Assembly (NCBI GenBank): GCA_049587715.1
Contig: JBAVEL010000092.1
Location: 1-18,904, forward strand
Direction of reading: 5' to 3'
Length of the DNA: 18,904 nt
Source of the DNA: JBAVEL01 sp049587715
Lineage (GTDB): Bacteria; Bacteroidota; Ignavibacteria; UBA10030; UBA6906
The position numbers and the translations under genes were made by a program. Of the stretch, positions 1-9,179 are shown in pieces. The notes below the pieces were generated by a model. That model did not search any database. It was not told the DNA's origin and worked only from the letters and a program-made list of their open reading frames with translations. The first letter of the stretch is position 1. The number at the start of each line of letters is the position of its first letter.

Positions 1-2040
1 CCCGGCGGGATCGAGGTGCGGGACATCTCGCTGGGGCGGGACAGCCAGGAAGTGCACGCCAGTCTGAGCGTGCGGCCCGACGGGAGCATCGCGGGCGAGC
101 TCACGGGCGCGCGTCTGGATCTGGGCGCGCTCCGGCATCTTCAGGGGGAAGAGGCCCGGGAGGGGACCTTTTCGGGGGCGGCGTCTCTCCGGCTGCGGGC
201 GGGAGGGACTCTCCGCCACCCCGTGTACGATGCAGAGGCGCATCTGGAGAATGTTGCGTTCCGGTCCATTCCCTTCGGGACGGTCCGCGGAAACCTCCAC
301 TACGCGGAGGGCTCCCTGGGGATCGCCGCCATGGTGGACAACCTGACCTACGACGATCCGGCACGCCCCGAGGTGCGGGTGGAGGGGAGAATCCCCCTGG
401 ACCTGAGCCTCGAGGGAGCCGAAGAAGGCCCGGGGGACCTCCGGCTGGAGGTGCACTCCGACGGGGTGCAGTTGAGCATCCTGGATCCCCTCCTTCCCAC
501 CTTCTCGGAACTGGCGGGAACCCTCCGGGGGGACATCACACTGGGGGGGACCATGCAGAAGCCCCTGGTGGAAGGGGCCCTGGCGCTGGACAGCTGCAGT
601 TTCCTGTTCGTTCCCAACAACATCTACTACCTCTTCGACGGGACGTTTGAGGCCGCGGGAGAACGCGTGCGGGTGGCAGACGCGGTTCTTCGGAACATCC
701 CGTCGGACCGGCGGATGGGACAGGAAGGAATGATGCGCATCGGGGGGGACTTCTCCCTCCGGGACCTGAAACCGGCGGACTTCCGCCTGACGGCCGCCGG
801 CAAGCTGCTGGTTGTGAAGGAGACCACCCGCCGCTCCGCCCTCTCCGTGTACGGGCACCTCTTTCTCGAGACGGCGGGGGAGGGGCTGACGTTTACGGGC
901 GATGTGTCGAGCTCCCTCCTGCGCGGGTCGGTGCTCGTCAAGAACTCCAACCTGGTGTTCCCCCCCACCCAGGAAGCGCCGGGCAGGGAGACGGAGCAGG
1001 CCGTGCGCCTGGTGTTCGTGGACGATACGGCAGAGGTAAGGCCGGAGCCGCCGCGGACCGCCTCGACGCGCTATTTCGGACTTCTGAAAGACACAACGGC
1101 GGGGTCCTTTGCGGCGGAGCCGGAAACGGGAGGATCCCCCTCCTTCATGGACGGACTCCGGTACGACCTGCAGATCGAGTCGGCGGGGGGGAACACCGAG
1201 ATCAAGATGATCTTCAACACGGCCACGGGGGAGGAGCTGGTGGCCAACCTGGACGGACGCTTCGCCATCGTGGAGGACGGAAAGGAGTGGGTGGGCACGG
1301 TGACGATCCAGCGGGCGTACTACAACTTCACCCGGCGGTTCGACGCGGAAGGGACCATCAGCTTCTCGGGGGATTTCCTGAACCCGGAGCTGAACGTCAC
1401 GGCCCGCTACCGCGCCACCCGGGTGCGCGCGGATTCCGCGGGATCCGACAGGGGGGAAGAGGTGGTTGTGATCCTGACCATCACGGGGACGCGGCAGGCG
1501 CCCGTGCTGGACATCGCCATGACCATCGACGGGGTGGACTACTATTCCTACTCCGGCCCCAAATCCTCCGACGTGGGATCGGATGCCATCCAGTTCCTCC
1601 TCACCGGGAACTTCCCCCTCACGGAATCGCAGAAGAACGACATTGCCGCGGACGTGCGGAGCACCGTGGGAGGATCCCTGGTCACGGGGGCAACGTCTCT
1701 TCTCTCCAGCACGCTCTCCAGTTTTCTCCGCCGGGAGACGGGGTTCATCAGCTCCATCGAGATCGGCTACGGGGAGGGAGAGACCTTCGGGCAGTCGGCC
1801 GACATCCGGATCAGCGGGGTGGTGGGCGACGGGCTCTGGAGGATCGGGGGGAGGGTGCTGGGGGATCCCTTCAACAACGCCAATGTGAGCCTTCTCTATT
1901 CCCTGGGCGACATCTTCCGGCGCCCCTCCCTGCGCAACTTCATGTTCGAGCTGGAGCGGCGGGTGGAGACCTCCCTGGGACAGCTCAGCGACCGGAAGGA
2001 AATCAACTCGGCGCGGCTCTTTTACCGTCTCTCCTTCTGA
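1..2040 (+). CDS. TamB-family translocation/assembly protein, 5' end outside window
   Basis: The frame is open from base 1, so the start lies upstream; 679 codons are visible. The protein is made of long amphipathic beta-strand repeats with little else, as in AsmA/TamB proteins. Its last part, from about codon 380, matches the TamB (DUF490) C-terminal domain: strand-rich, with the ending RLFYRLSF and a terminal Phe. TamB proteins are anchored in the inner membrane, span the periplasm as a hydrophobic beta-helical groove, and help place outer-membrane proteins or move phospholipids, usually with an Omp85 partner. The N-terminal membrane anchor would be in the missing part. The stop is 8 bases before the RNase R start, so the two are probably co-transcribed. 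A beta-barrel protein two genes downstream could be a functional partner; that is inference. The family call is firm, the exact role less so. Confidence 0.85.
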   Translation, partial: PGGIEVRDISLGRDSQEVHASLSVRPDGSIAGELTGARLDLGALRHLQGEEAREGTFSGAASLRLRAGGTLRHPVYDAEAHLENVAFRSIPFGTVRGNLHYAEGSLGIAAMVDNLTYDDPARPEVRVEGRIPLDLSLEGAEEGPGDLRLEVHSDGVQLSILDPLLPTFSELAGTLRGDITLGGTMQKPLVEGALALDSCSFLFVPNNIYYLFDGTFEAAGERVRVADAVLRNIPSDRRMGQEGMMRIGGDFSLRDLKPADFRLTAAGKLLVVKETTRRSALSVYGHLFLETAGEGLTFTGDVSSSLLRGSVLVKNSNLVFPPTQEAPGRETEQAVRLVFVDDTAEVRPEPPRTASTRYFGLLKDTTAGSFAAEPETGGSPSFMDGLRYDLQIESAGGNTEIKMIFNTATGEELVANLDGRFAIVEDGKEWVGTVTIQRAYYNFTRRFDAEGTISFSGDFLNPELNVTARYRATRVRADSAGSDRGEEVVVILTITGTRQAPVLDIAMTIDGVDYYSYSGPKSSDVGSDAIQFLLTGNFPLTESQKNDIAADVRSTVGGSLVTGATSLLSSTLSSFLRRETGFISSIEIGYGEGETFGQSADIRISGVVGDGLWRIGGRVLGDPFNNANVSLLYSLGDIFRRPSLRNFMFELERRVETSLGQLSDRKEINSARLFYRLSF

Positions 2041-2048
2041 GGTCCAGG

Positions 2049-4259
2049 GTGGAATCCTCCCGCACACTCAAAAAGACGATCCTCTCCTTCCTCTCCGCAC
2101 GTCCGGGATCGGCCCACAGTCTGAAGGACCTTGCCCGGAGATCCGGGGTAACATCCCGCCGGGAGTTCGCGGAACTGCGCTCCCTGGCCGATCGTCTGAC
2201 CGGAGAGGGGATCCTGGAGAGGAACGCGCGCGGAGAGCTCTCCTACCCCCCTCCCCGCATCCGGGGGACCGGCGCCCGGACGCGGAGGTCCAACCACGTG
2301 GAGGGGGAGCTCCGGGTGAACAGGCGCGGCTTCGGGTTTGTGCACGCGGAGGGGTGGGAGGAGGACATCTTCATCGCGCCCGGGAACATCCACACCGCCC
2401 TCCACGGGGACCTGGTGGAGGCGGTGCTCTTCCCCCGGGGGAAGGAAGCCCGCTTCGAGGGGGAGGTGGTGCGGGTTCTGGAGCGGAGAACCGCCTCCCT
2501 TGTGGGTGCTCTCCGGATGAGCAGACACTTCCTCTTTGTGGTGCCGGACGACCCCCGCATCGGGCGGGACATCTACGTGGCGGCGGAGGATGCCTCGGGA
2601 GCCCGGCACGGGGACAAGGTGGTTGTGCGTCTCCTCCCCTGGGAGGACGAGCACCAGAACCCGGAGGGCGTGGTGGAAGAGGTGCTGGGTGAGGCAGGCG
2701 ACCCGCGCGTGGAGGTGGAGGGAGTGGCGCGCGCCCACGGCCTGCCGGCCCGTTTTTCCCCTGAAGCGGAGGAGGAGGCGGCGCGGCTGGATGAGCGGAT
2801 CGGTCCCGGGGAGCTGGAGGGCCGGCTGGACCTGCGGGAGACGGTCTCGTTCACCATCGACCCCGAGGACGCGAAGGACTTCGACGACGCCGTCTCCCTG
2901 GAGCCGCGCCCGGGAGGGCTCGTGCGTCTCGGGGTGCACATTGCCGACGTGGCCCACTACGTGCGCCGGGGGATGGCCCTGGATGAGGAGGCGCGGCAGA
3001 GGGGAACCAGCGTGTATCTGGTGGACCGCGTGCTGCCCATGCTTCCCGAACGGCTTTCCAACGACCTGTGCAGTCTCCGCCCCCGCTCCGACCGCCTGAC
3101 GTTCAGCGTGCTCATGGACGTGAACGGGCGGGGGACCGTGGAGGATTACCGGATTGTGCGGAGCGTGATCCACAGCGTGCGGCGCTTCACGTACGAGGAG
3201 GCCCAGGAAGTGCTTGAGTGCGGCAGGGGGGAGCTGGCGGAACATCTTCTCCCGATGCATGAGCTGGCCCGGACGCTGGGGGAGCGCCGGAAGAAGGAGG
3301 GGAGTCTGGACATCGACACGCCGGAGGCCCGGTTCAGGTTCGATGCCGACGGCCTCCCGTCGGGCATCGTGAAGAAGGTCCGTCAGGACGCGCACCGGCT
3401 GATCGAGGAGTTCATGCTCCTGGCGAACCGGACCGTGGCGCGCCACGTGGGCGGAGGGAGGCGGAACGAAGAGGTGCTTCCCTTCATCTACCGTGTGCAC
3501 GACCTTCCGGATCCAGCCAAGATGGCGGATTGCGCCGCCTTCGTGCAGCACCTGGGGTACTCCCTGGACGCATCCGGAGGCGTCTCCTCCCGGGAACTCC
3601 AGAAGCTTCTGACCCGGGTGCGGGGGACCGAGATGGAAGACGTGGTGAACCAGGTGGTGGTGCGCTCCCTGGCGAAGGCGGCCTACTCGGAGAAGAACAT
3701 CGGCCACTACGGCCTTGCCTTCCGCTATTACACGCACTTCACCTCCCCCATCCGCCGCTACCCGGACCTGGCGGTCCACCGGATGCTGCAGGCCTACGCG
3801 GGGCGCGTGGAGGGCGCCGGGCGGCAGGGGGCGGCGGAGGGACTGGCCGAGCTCTGCCGGCACTGCTCGGAGCGGGAGCGGACGGCCATGGAGGCGGAGC
3901 GGGACTCCGTGAAGGTGATGCAGGCCGAATACATGAAGCGCCACGTGGGGGACGAGTTTGAGGGGGTGATTGCGGGGGTCACCCGCTACGGTCTCTTCGT
4001 GGAGATCCGGGACCTGCTGGTGGAGGGGATGATCCGGGTGCGGGACCTGCTGGATGACTACTACGTCTTCGACGAGAAGCGGTATGCCCTCAGGGGAAGA
4101 AGCCGGGGCAGGGTGTTCAGCTTGGGAGACACCGTGCGCGTCCGGGTTGTGGCGGTCCAGCCCGAGGCCCGGGAAGTGAACTTCGCCCTTGCCGAAGAAG
4201 CCCCCGCCCCGGCCACCCGGGCGGGCATAAGGCCCCGCTCCCGGGGGCATGGAAATTGA
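2049..4259 (+). CDS. rnr: Ribonuclease R (3'-5' exoribonuclease, RNB family)
   Basis: This 736-residue protein degrades structured RNA processively from the 3' end. Domains in order: an N-terminal winged-helix segment (about residues 1-75), two cold-shock OB folds (about 80-220; the first contains GFGFVHAEGWEEDIFIAP), the catalytic RNB domain, and a C-terminal S1 domain (about 635-715, containing RYGLFVEI). The metal-binding motif DPEDAKDFDDAV lies near residues 270-281, and HYGLAFRYYTHFTSPIRRYP carries the conserved Arg-rich C-terminal part of the active site. The GTG start is chosen because the winged-helix homology begins there and because GAGG at 2039-2042, overlapping the tamB stop, is a well-placed ribosome site. 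The frame stays open far upstream, but that part is only a shadow of tamB. The tail is short and basic. Length and motif order are normal for RNase R. Confidence 0.96.
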   Translation: MESSRTLKKTILSFLSARPGSAHSLKDLARRSGVTSRREFAELRSLADRLTGEGILERNARGELSYPPPRIRGTGARTRRSNHVEGELRVNRRGFGFVHAEGWEEDIFIAPGNIHTALHGDLVEAVLFPRGKEARFEGEVVRVLERRTASLVGALRMSRHFLFVVPDDPRIGRDIYVAAEDASGARHGDKVVVRLLPWEDEHQNPEGVVEEVLGEAGDPRVEVEGVARAHGLPARFSPEAEEEAARLDERIGPGELEGRLDLRETVSFTIDPEDAKDFDDAVSLEPRPGGLVRLGVHIADVAHYVRRGMALDEEARQRGTSVYLVDRVLPMLPERLSNDLCSLRPRSDRLTFSVLMDVNGRGTVEDYRIVRSVIHSVRRFTYEEAQEVLECGRGELAEHLLPMHELARTLGERRKKEGSLDIDTPEARFRFDADGLPSGIVKKVRQDAHRLIEEFMLLANRTVARHVGGGRRNEEVLPFIYRVHDLPDPAKMADCAAFVQHLGYSLDASGGVSSRELQKLLTRVRGTEMEDVVNQVVVRSLAKAAYSEKNIGHYGLAFRYYTHFTSPIRRYPDLAVHRMLQAYAGRVEGAGRQGAAEGLAELCRHCSERERTAMEAERDSVKVMQAEYMKRHVGDEFEGVIAGVTRYGLFVEIRDLLVEGMIRVRDLLDDYYVFDEKRYALRGRSRGRVFSLGDTVRVRVVAVQPEAREVNFALAEEAPAPATRAGIRPRSRGHGN

Positions 4260-4314
4260 TGAGCACATCAGAGCCGCCCCAGGGCGGCCATTCATCCGGA
4301 AGAAACACTCTCCC

Positions 4315-7300
4315 ATGAAGACACGGATTGCAGCAGTCATCTGCGCGGCCCTCTGGGCGGCCGCGCCGGCTTCCCTCGCCCAGGACGGGCTGTTCGGGAA
4401 GAACAAGGTCCAGTACGATGCCTTCGACTGGTCATACATCCAGTCGGACCATTTCGACATCTACTTTGCCCAGGGGGGGGAGAATCTGGCCCAGTTTACC
4501 GCCGTGGCCGCCGAATCGGCCTATGCCTCCATCAGCGCCACGTTCCGGTACCATCTGATGAACCGGGTGCCCCTCATCCTGTACAACTCCCATAACGACT
4601 TCCAGCAGACCAACGTCATCGGACAGTACCTGGAGGAGGGGATCGGGGGTGTCACCGAGCTCTTCAAGAACAGGGTGGTGATCCCCTTCGAGGGGGACTG
4701 GCGGAAGTTCCGTCACGTTCTGCACCACGAGCTGGTGCACGCGGTGATGAACGACATGTTCTACGGGGGCTCCATCCAGTCCATCATCGCCAACAACATC
4801 ACCCTCCAGCTCCCGCTCTGGTTCACCGAGGGACTGGCGGAGTACGAGGCGCTGGGCTGGGACACCAACTCCGACATGTTCATGCGGGACGCCACCGTGC
4901 ACGAGGAGCTGCGGGACATCAACCGCCTGGACGGGTACTTCGCCTACCGCGGGGGCCAGTCGGTGTGGTGGTACATCGCCCGCCGCTACGGGGAGCGGAA
5001 GATCGCCGAAATCCTGAACCGCATCAAGAGCACCCGGAGCGTGGAGGGGGGATTCCGCGGGGCCATCGGGATCGGGCTGGAAGAGCTGACCGAGCGCTGG
5101 CAGAAGGACCAGAAGGTCATGTACTGGCCCGACATCGCCAAGCGGGAGGAGCCGGGAGACTATGCCCGCCGCCTGACAGACCACAAGAAGGACGGGGCGT
5201 TCTACAATACCAGCCCGGCGCTCTCCCCGCAGGGGGACCGGGTGGCCTTCATCTCCAACCGGGACGATTTCTTCGACGTCTTCCTGATGGACGCCTCCGA
5301 GGGGAAGATCCTGAAGAAGCTGGTGGACGGCCAGCGGACAAACGACTTTGAGGAGCTGCACCTGTTGACCCCGGGCATCAGCTGGTCTCCGGACGGGCGC
5401 CGGATCGCCATGGCCACCAAGGCCGGGCGGGAAGACGCCATCATCCTGATCGATGTGGAGACGGGGGACAGGGAGAAGATCCAGACCGGGCTGGAGGGGA
5501 TCTTCTCCGTGGACTGGTCGCCCCGCGGGGACCGGCTGGCGTTTGTGGGGAACCTTCCGGACCGGTCCGACATCTTCATCTACGATCTGGCAGGCGGAAC
5601 ACTCACCAACCTGACGGACGACGCATTCAGCGATGCGGACCCGGCATGGTTCCCCGACGGGTCGGCGGTGGTGTTCACCTCGGACCGGGGGGCGTTTCTC
5701 AAGGGAGCGGAACGTCCCATGCACAGCCACGACGGGCGGCAGAGCGACCTCTACCGGGTGGAGGCGGGATCCGGGGACATCCGGCGCCTGCTGGACTGGG
5801 GGGAAAGCGACGAGAGCTCCCCCGTGGTTGCGCCCGACGGGAGGCGGATTCTCTTCATCTCGGACCGGAACGGCATCAACAACATCTACGAGCTGACCCC
5901 CGACAGCGGGACGGTCCGGCCCCTCACCAACTCCCTGAGCGGCGTCTACCAGCTCTCCCTCTCGCGGGACGGGGGGAAGCTGGCCTTCTCCTCGCTCCAT
6001 CAGTCGGCCTTCGATCTGTTCCTTCTGCGGAGCCCGTTCGAACGGACACTCCAGGCGGAGGAACTGGAGCCCACGGAGTACATCCGGAAGAAGCAGCGTG
6101 AAGCCTCTCCGCTCCAGGGCCAACCCGCCCGGGCGCCCGCCGACACCACGGATCGTCCGTACGGGGCGAGGGTGCAGATCGACTTCAGCGGGTATGCCCC
6201 GGGACCCGAGACCCCGGGGGAGGCCCCGGAGGATTCCCTGATTACCCGGATGCCCCGCATCTCGGGAAACAGGGATGAGGAGGGGCGGTACAGGGTGAAC
6301 AGGTACAAGCTCAACTTCTCACCCGACATCATCTACGGGAACGCGGGCTACGACACCTTCTACGGCGTCACGGGCTCGACCGTGATGGCCTTCAGCGACC
6401 TGTTAGGGGACCACCAGATCGTCTTTGTGACCAACCTGCTGATGGATCTCAAGAACAGCGACTACGGCCTGCAATACCGCTACCTGCCGCACCGGGTGGA
6501 CTACGCCTTTGCCGGCTTTCACAGCGCCCGGTTCGTGATTCTGGACGATGCGTACGGCGGATCGCTCTACCGCTTCCGCACCTACGGCGTGAGTCTCTCG
6601 GCCTCCTATCCCCTCGACAAGTTCAACCGGATCGACGGGGGGCTGAACTGGTACGACATCTCCAAGGAGAACCTGGACGAGCCGGCGGATCCCTATCAGA
6701 AGCGCTCCGTGCTGGTGCCCCTTCTGGGCTACGTGCACGACAACGTGCTCTGGGGCCTCACGGCCCCCGTGAACGGGTCCCGGTACGCGCTTACCCTCTT
6801 CGGGACGCCCCGGCTGGGGGCGTCGGGACTCAGCTTCGTGAACGTCACGGGGGACTACCGGACCTACCTCCGGCTCGGGCGGAACCACACGCTGGCCCTC
6901 CGCCTTGCGGGGGGAGGGAGCTTCGGCCGGAACCCGCAGAAGTTCATCGTGGGGGGGATGGAGAACTGGATCAACAGGGAGTTCGAGGGAGGGTACGTGC
7001 CCCTGGAGGATGCGGAGGACTATCTGTTCCTCCAGACGGGGGTCCCCCTGCGGGGGTACAACTACAATGCCGCCATCGGATCCCGCTACGGGCTGTTCAA
7101 CTTCGAGTTCCGCTATCCCCTGTTCGCCTTCCTGCAGGCGGGCCCCCTTCCCGTGGGTCTCCAGAGCATCGCGGGGGCCTTCTTCTTCGACATGGGTGCG
7201 GCCTGGAACAGGGAGCGCGACTTCGTGGCCTTTACCCGGGACGCGGGGGGAAGCATCGTGAGCCGGGACCTGCTCATGGGAATGGGGGCGGGGACCCGCG

Positions 7301-7404
7301 TGTTCCTGCTCTGGTTCCTGATCCGGTTCGACGCGGCCTGGAGCTGGAACGTCCACCGCTTCTCGCCCCCGAAGTACTATCTCTCCCTGGGGGCTGATTT
7401 CTGA
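4315..7404 (+). CDS. Exported zinc peptidase / PD40 beta-propeller / Omp85-like barrel fusion protein
   Basis: This 1029-residue protein starts with a clear signal peptide: MKTR, a hydrophobic stretch, then a likely cleavage after SLA (about residue 22). An earlier in-frame ATG at 4249 would bury that signal, so 4315 is preferred; GGAAG at 4298-4302 is a weak ribosome site. Three parts follow. A peptidase-MA-like domain has HELVH at 138-142 and a probable third zinc ligand, Glu172, in WFTEGLAEY. Six PD40/TolB-type repeats (about 298-590), each with a phrase like SPDGRRIAF, should form a six-bladed propeller. From about 670 to the end come amphipathic strands of an Omp85/BamA-like barrel, closing with YYLSLGADF and its terminal Phe. 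I infer a surface or periplasmic zinc hydrolase tethered to its own outer-membrane barrel. Substrate is unknown. A small hairpin (4273-4288) lies just before the start. Confidence 0.85.
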   Translation: MKTRIAAVICAALWAAAPASLAQDGLFGKNKVQYDAFDWSYIQSDHFDIYFAQGGENLAQFTAVAAESAYASISATFRYHLMNRVPLILYNSHNDFQQTNVIGQYLEEGIGGVTELFKNRVVIPFEGDWRKFRHVLHHELVHAVMNDMFYGGSIQSIIANNITLQLPLWFTEGLAEYEALGWDTNSDMFMRDATVHEELRDINRLDGYFAYRGGQSVWWYIARRYGERKIAEILNRIKSTRSVEGGFRGAIGIGLEELTERWQKDQKVMYWPDIAKREEPGDYARRLTDHKKDGAFYNTSPALSPQGDRVAFISNRDDFFDVFLMDASEGKILKKLVDGQRTNDFEELHLLTPGISWSPDGRRIAMATKAGREDAIILIDVETGDREKIQTGLEGIFSVDWSPRGDRLAFVGNLPDRSDIFIYDLAGGTLTNLTDDAFSDADPAWFPDGSAVVFTSDRGAFLKGAERPMHSHDGRQSDLYRVEAGSGDIRRLLDWGESDESSPVVAPDGRRILFISDRNGINNIYELTPDSGTVRPLTNSLSGVYQLSLSRDGGKLAFSSLHQSAFDLFLLRSPFERTLQAEELEPTEYIRKKQREASPLQGQPARAPADTTDRPYGARVQIDFSGYAPGPETPGEAPEDSLITRMPRISGNRDEEGRYRVNRYKLNFSPDIIYGNAGYDTFYGVTGSTVMAFSDLLGDHQIVFVTNLLMDLKNSDYGLQYRYLPHRVDYAFAGFHSARFVILDDAYGGSLYRFRTYGVSLSASYPLDKFNRIDGGLNWYDISKENLDEPADPYQKRSVLVPLLGYVHDNVLWGLTAPVNGSRYALTLFGTPRLGASGLSFVNVTGDYRTYLRLGRNHTLALRLAGGGSFGRNPQKFIVGGMENWINREFEGGYVPLEDAEDYLFLQTGVPLRGYNYNAAIGSRYGLFNFEFRYPLFAFLQAGPLPVGLQSIAGAFFFDMGAAWNRERDFVAFTRDAGGSIVSRDLLMGMGAGTRVFLLWFLIRFDAAWSWNVHRFSPPKYYLSLGADF

Positions 7405-7416
7405 CCGCCGCCTGAC

Positions 7417-8742
7417 TCAAGGGGGCGATTCCCCGCCCAGGAGCCACGCCCAGGCGGTTCCGACCGCCACATCCGGCGCACCCGGAGTGAGGCCCTCCTC
7501 CCTCTCAAGGACGAGGAGGCGCTTCCTGGCGCGGGGGTGCTCCCGGGATGCCTCCTCCAGAACCCGGAGCTCGCGTACCCCGGCGCCGGGGGAGCCCGGG
7601 TCGGAGCACACCTGGATCAGTTCCTCTTTCCCGTCCGGGAAGAGCGCAAGGAAGTCCACTTCGAAGCCCGATCGCGTCCGTACATAGCTGAGAGCGGCCC
7701 CGCGCCTTTCGAGTTCTAGCATGATCACGGTCTCGAGCGTATGCCCTTCCTGGGGCCGCAGGCCCGGGGCAAAGGCATGGATCAGCGCCGGATCAGCGGG
7801 GTAGATCTTCCGGGGGTTGGTATTCCGCACCCGTTCCGCATCGGCGCTGAACGGCACGGCGCTCACCAGAAACGCATCCGAGAGGTACGCGAACAACTCG
7901 TGCAGGGTGTCTTTGGAAACGGCGTACCCCTGCGCCCGGAGGTCCGCGTAGAACCGGTGCATGCTCACGAGACCGCCCGGGTTCCTGAGGCAATGGCGGA
8001 TGAGCCAGCGCAGGGCGGATACTTGCCTTACGCCATGCCGCTCCACGATGTCGCGGAACAGGACCGTATCCACGTACCCCTGGAGGAGGAGCACGCGCGC
8101 ATCCGGCGCAAGACCCTGTGCCTCGGGAAATCCCCCCTGGCGCATGTACTCGCGGAAGCGATGTTCCACCGCGGAACGCTGGGCCGGGGTAAGGGCTCCG
8201 GGGGAGACCTCCGGTTCGTCCCTGCGGTGGCGCAGGAACTCCCTGAAGCTGAACGGCCGGATGACGCTTGCCACGCTCCGACCGCGCATGGAGGTGTGGA
8301 TCTCCCGGCTGAGGAGCCGTGCGGAAGATCCCGAGAGGACCACCTCCACCCGTTCCGAGTCCAGAATCCTCCGCACGAACCGCTCCCACCCCGCCACGAG
8401 CTGGATTTCATCCAGGTACAGTGTCACCGTCTCCCTGCCGCGCAGGCGGGGGAAACGGCGGAAAAACTCTTCCAGGAGTTGGCTCAACTGGGCGGCCGGC
8501 AGATCGGTCAGCCGATCATCCTCGAAGCTCAGATAAACCGCCTGTTCGGGAGATGTCGCCTCGCGGCGTTCCGCCTGCAGTTGCCGCAAAAAGGTGGTTT
8601 TCCCCGAACGGCGCATCCCGATGACCGCGTGGGCCTTGCCCGGAATTGCGGGGAGGCGGAGGTCCCGGCGGGTCTTTCCGAACCCGATCTCGGGGTTCAC
8701 CCCCTCGTTCAGCTTCTCAAGGAGGATAGGGTGTGTGGACAT
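7417..8742 (-). CDS. AAA-family ATPase with DUF4143-type C-terminal domain
   Basis: This 441-residue protein (ATG at 8742-8740; a TTG two codons earlier is possible) belongs to the AAA_14/DUF4143 group. Walker A is GMRRSGKTT (about 42-50), Walker B is VTLYLDEIQ (catalytic pair Asp111-Glu112), and LSGSSARLL (about 137-144) is the sensor region. The C-terminal half has a winged-helix-like segment and a PD-(D/E)XK-like end, FEVDFLALFPDGKEELIQV. The Lys expected after Glu in active nucleases is replaced here by the IQVC wording, so nuclease activity is doubtful. The biological role of these ATPases is mostly unknown. The gene is convergent with the peptidase gene, the stops being only 12 bases apart. 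Upstream is a nested set of inverted repeats that could serve for self-regulation. It is not obviously part of the CRISPR locus. Confidence 0.88.
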   Translation of the reverse strand: MSTHPILLEKLNEGVNPEIGFGKTRRDLRLPAIPGKAHAVIGMRRSGKTTFLRQLQAERREATSPEQAVYLSFEDDRLTDLPAAQLSQLLEEFFRRFPRLRGRETVTLYLDEIQLVAGWERFVRRILDSERVEVVLSGSSARLLSREIHTSMRGRSVASVIRPFSFREFLRHRRDEPEVSPGALTPAQRSAVEHRFREYMRQGGFPEAQGLAPDARVLLLQGYVDTVLFRDIVERHGVRQVSALRWLIRHCLRNPGGLVSMHRFYADLRAQGYAVSKDTLHELFAYLSDAFLVSAVPFSADAERVRNTNPRKIYPADPALIHAFAPGLRPQEGHTLETVIMLELERRGAALSYVRTRSGFEVDFLALFPDGKEELIQVCSDPGSPGAGVRELRVLEEASREHPRARKRLLVLEREEGLTPGAPDVAVGTAWAWLLGGESPP

Positions 8743-8753
8743 GGCCAAAATCT

Positions 8754-8803
8754 AAGGATTTTCCATCCTTTTTTCAAGGATGGATTTCAGAAAATCCATC
8801 CTT
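8754..8803 (-). promoter_or_regulatory. Nested AAGGAT inverted repeats upstream of the ATPase gene
   Basis: A perfect 12-base inverted repeat, AAGGATGGATTT (8776-8787) and AAATCCATCCTT (8792-8803), has a 4-base centre. Next to it, nearer the gene, AAGGAT (8754-8759) and ATCCTT (8765-8770) form a second, shorter inverted repeat with a 5-base centre. The two units are separated by TTTTC (8771-8775), and ATCCTT of the second can also pair with AAGGAT of the first across that spacer. In the minus direction AAGGATGGA occurs twice, 33 bases apart, about three helical turns. The block ends 11 bases before the ATG. It could be an operator for a dimeric repressor or alternative 5'-UTR hairpins; the sequence shows the repeats, the role is inferred. 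Confidence 0.6.
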
Positions 8804-9156
8804 CTGGGAAGGACGGCTAATTCCATCTGTGAGGGTAGCCGATGGGAGAGGGGCGCGTCCCCCGTGCCGTCGATGGGTGGGGAGGGGGCGGTTAGCTCCC
8901 ATTCCGATGTGGGCAAGGGCTGGGGGCCCCAACCGTCGGGAGCGGGGCCAAGGAAGATAGGTCCGGAGTCCGCCGTCCGTTCTGTCATAGACGTGGAACT
9001 GGTTCCTTGCCTTTTGCGAAAAACCGCCCTACCTTCCGTCAGAGTGCCCACACGAACGTCCGCCTGTGCGGCCACCCTCCTTCGGGGGACCGGGCTCTCC
9101 TGCTGGCTCTTGCGGCAGTTTCCTGATCAGGGCCGGCCCATCCACGGGGAAGGCCG

Positions 9157-9179
9157 AAAAAAGTATCACACCTTGATAC
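9157..9179 (-). terminator. Rho-independent terminator-like hairpin, leftward
   Basis: Read on the minus strand, GTATCA and TGATAC form a perfect 6-bp stem around the 5-base loop AGGTG, followed directly by six T residues. The shape is that of an intrinsic terminator for a transcript coming from the right. No confident gene feeds it; the only candidate is the weak minus-strand frame 9166-9474, whose stop codon falls inside the stem. The stem is short and AT-rich for this genome, so chance is possible. Confidence 0.4.

Noticed and set aside
2022..4460. 812-codon minus-strand frame opposite rnr
   Set aside because: It is the antisense of RNase R, whose motifs are complete. The translation is rich in His, Pro, Arg and Gly without domains, as expected opposite a GC-rich gene.
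4432..6123. 563-codon minus-strand frame opposite the peptidase gene
   Set aside because: Antisense shadow of a gene with a signal peptide, zinc motif and PD40 repeats; it shows no domain of its own.
7421..7438. GGGCG/CGCCC hairpin between the convergent genes as a terminator
   Set aside because: The stem is only 5 bp and no T tract follows on either strand; such pairs are common in GC-rich sequence.
7741..8820. 359-codon plus-strand frame opposite the ATPase gene
   Set aside because: The minus strand has Walker A, Walker B and sensor motifs; the plus frame has none and runs through the palindromic repeats.
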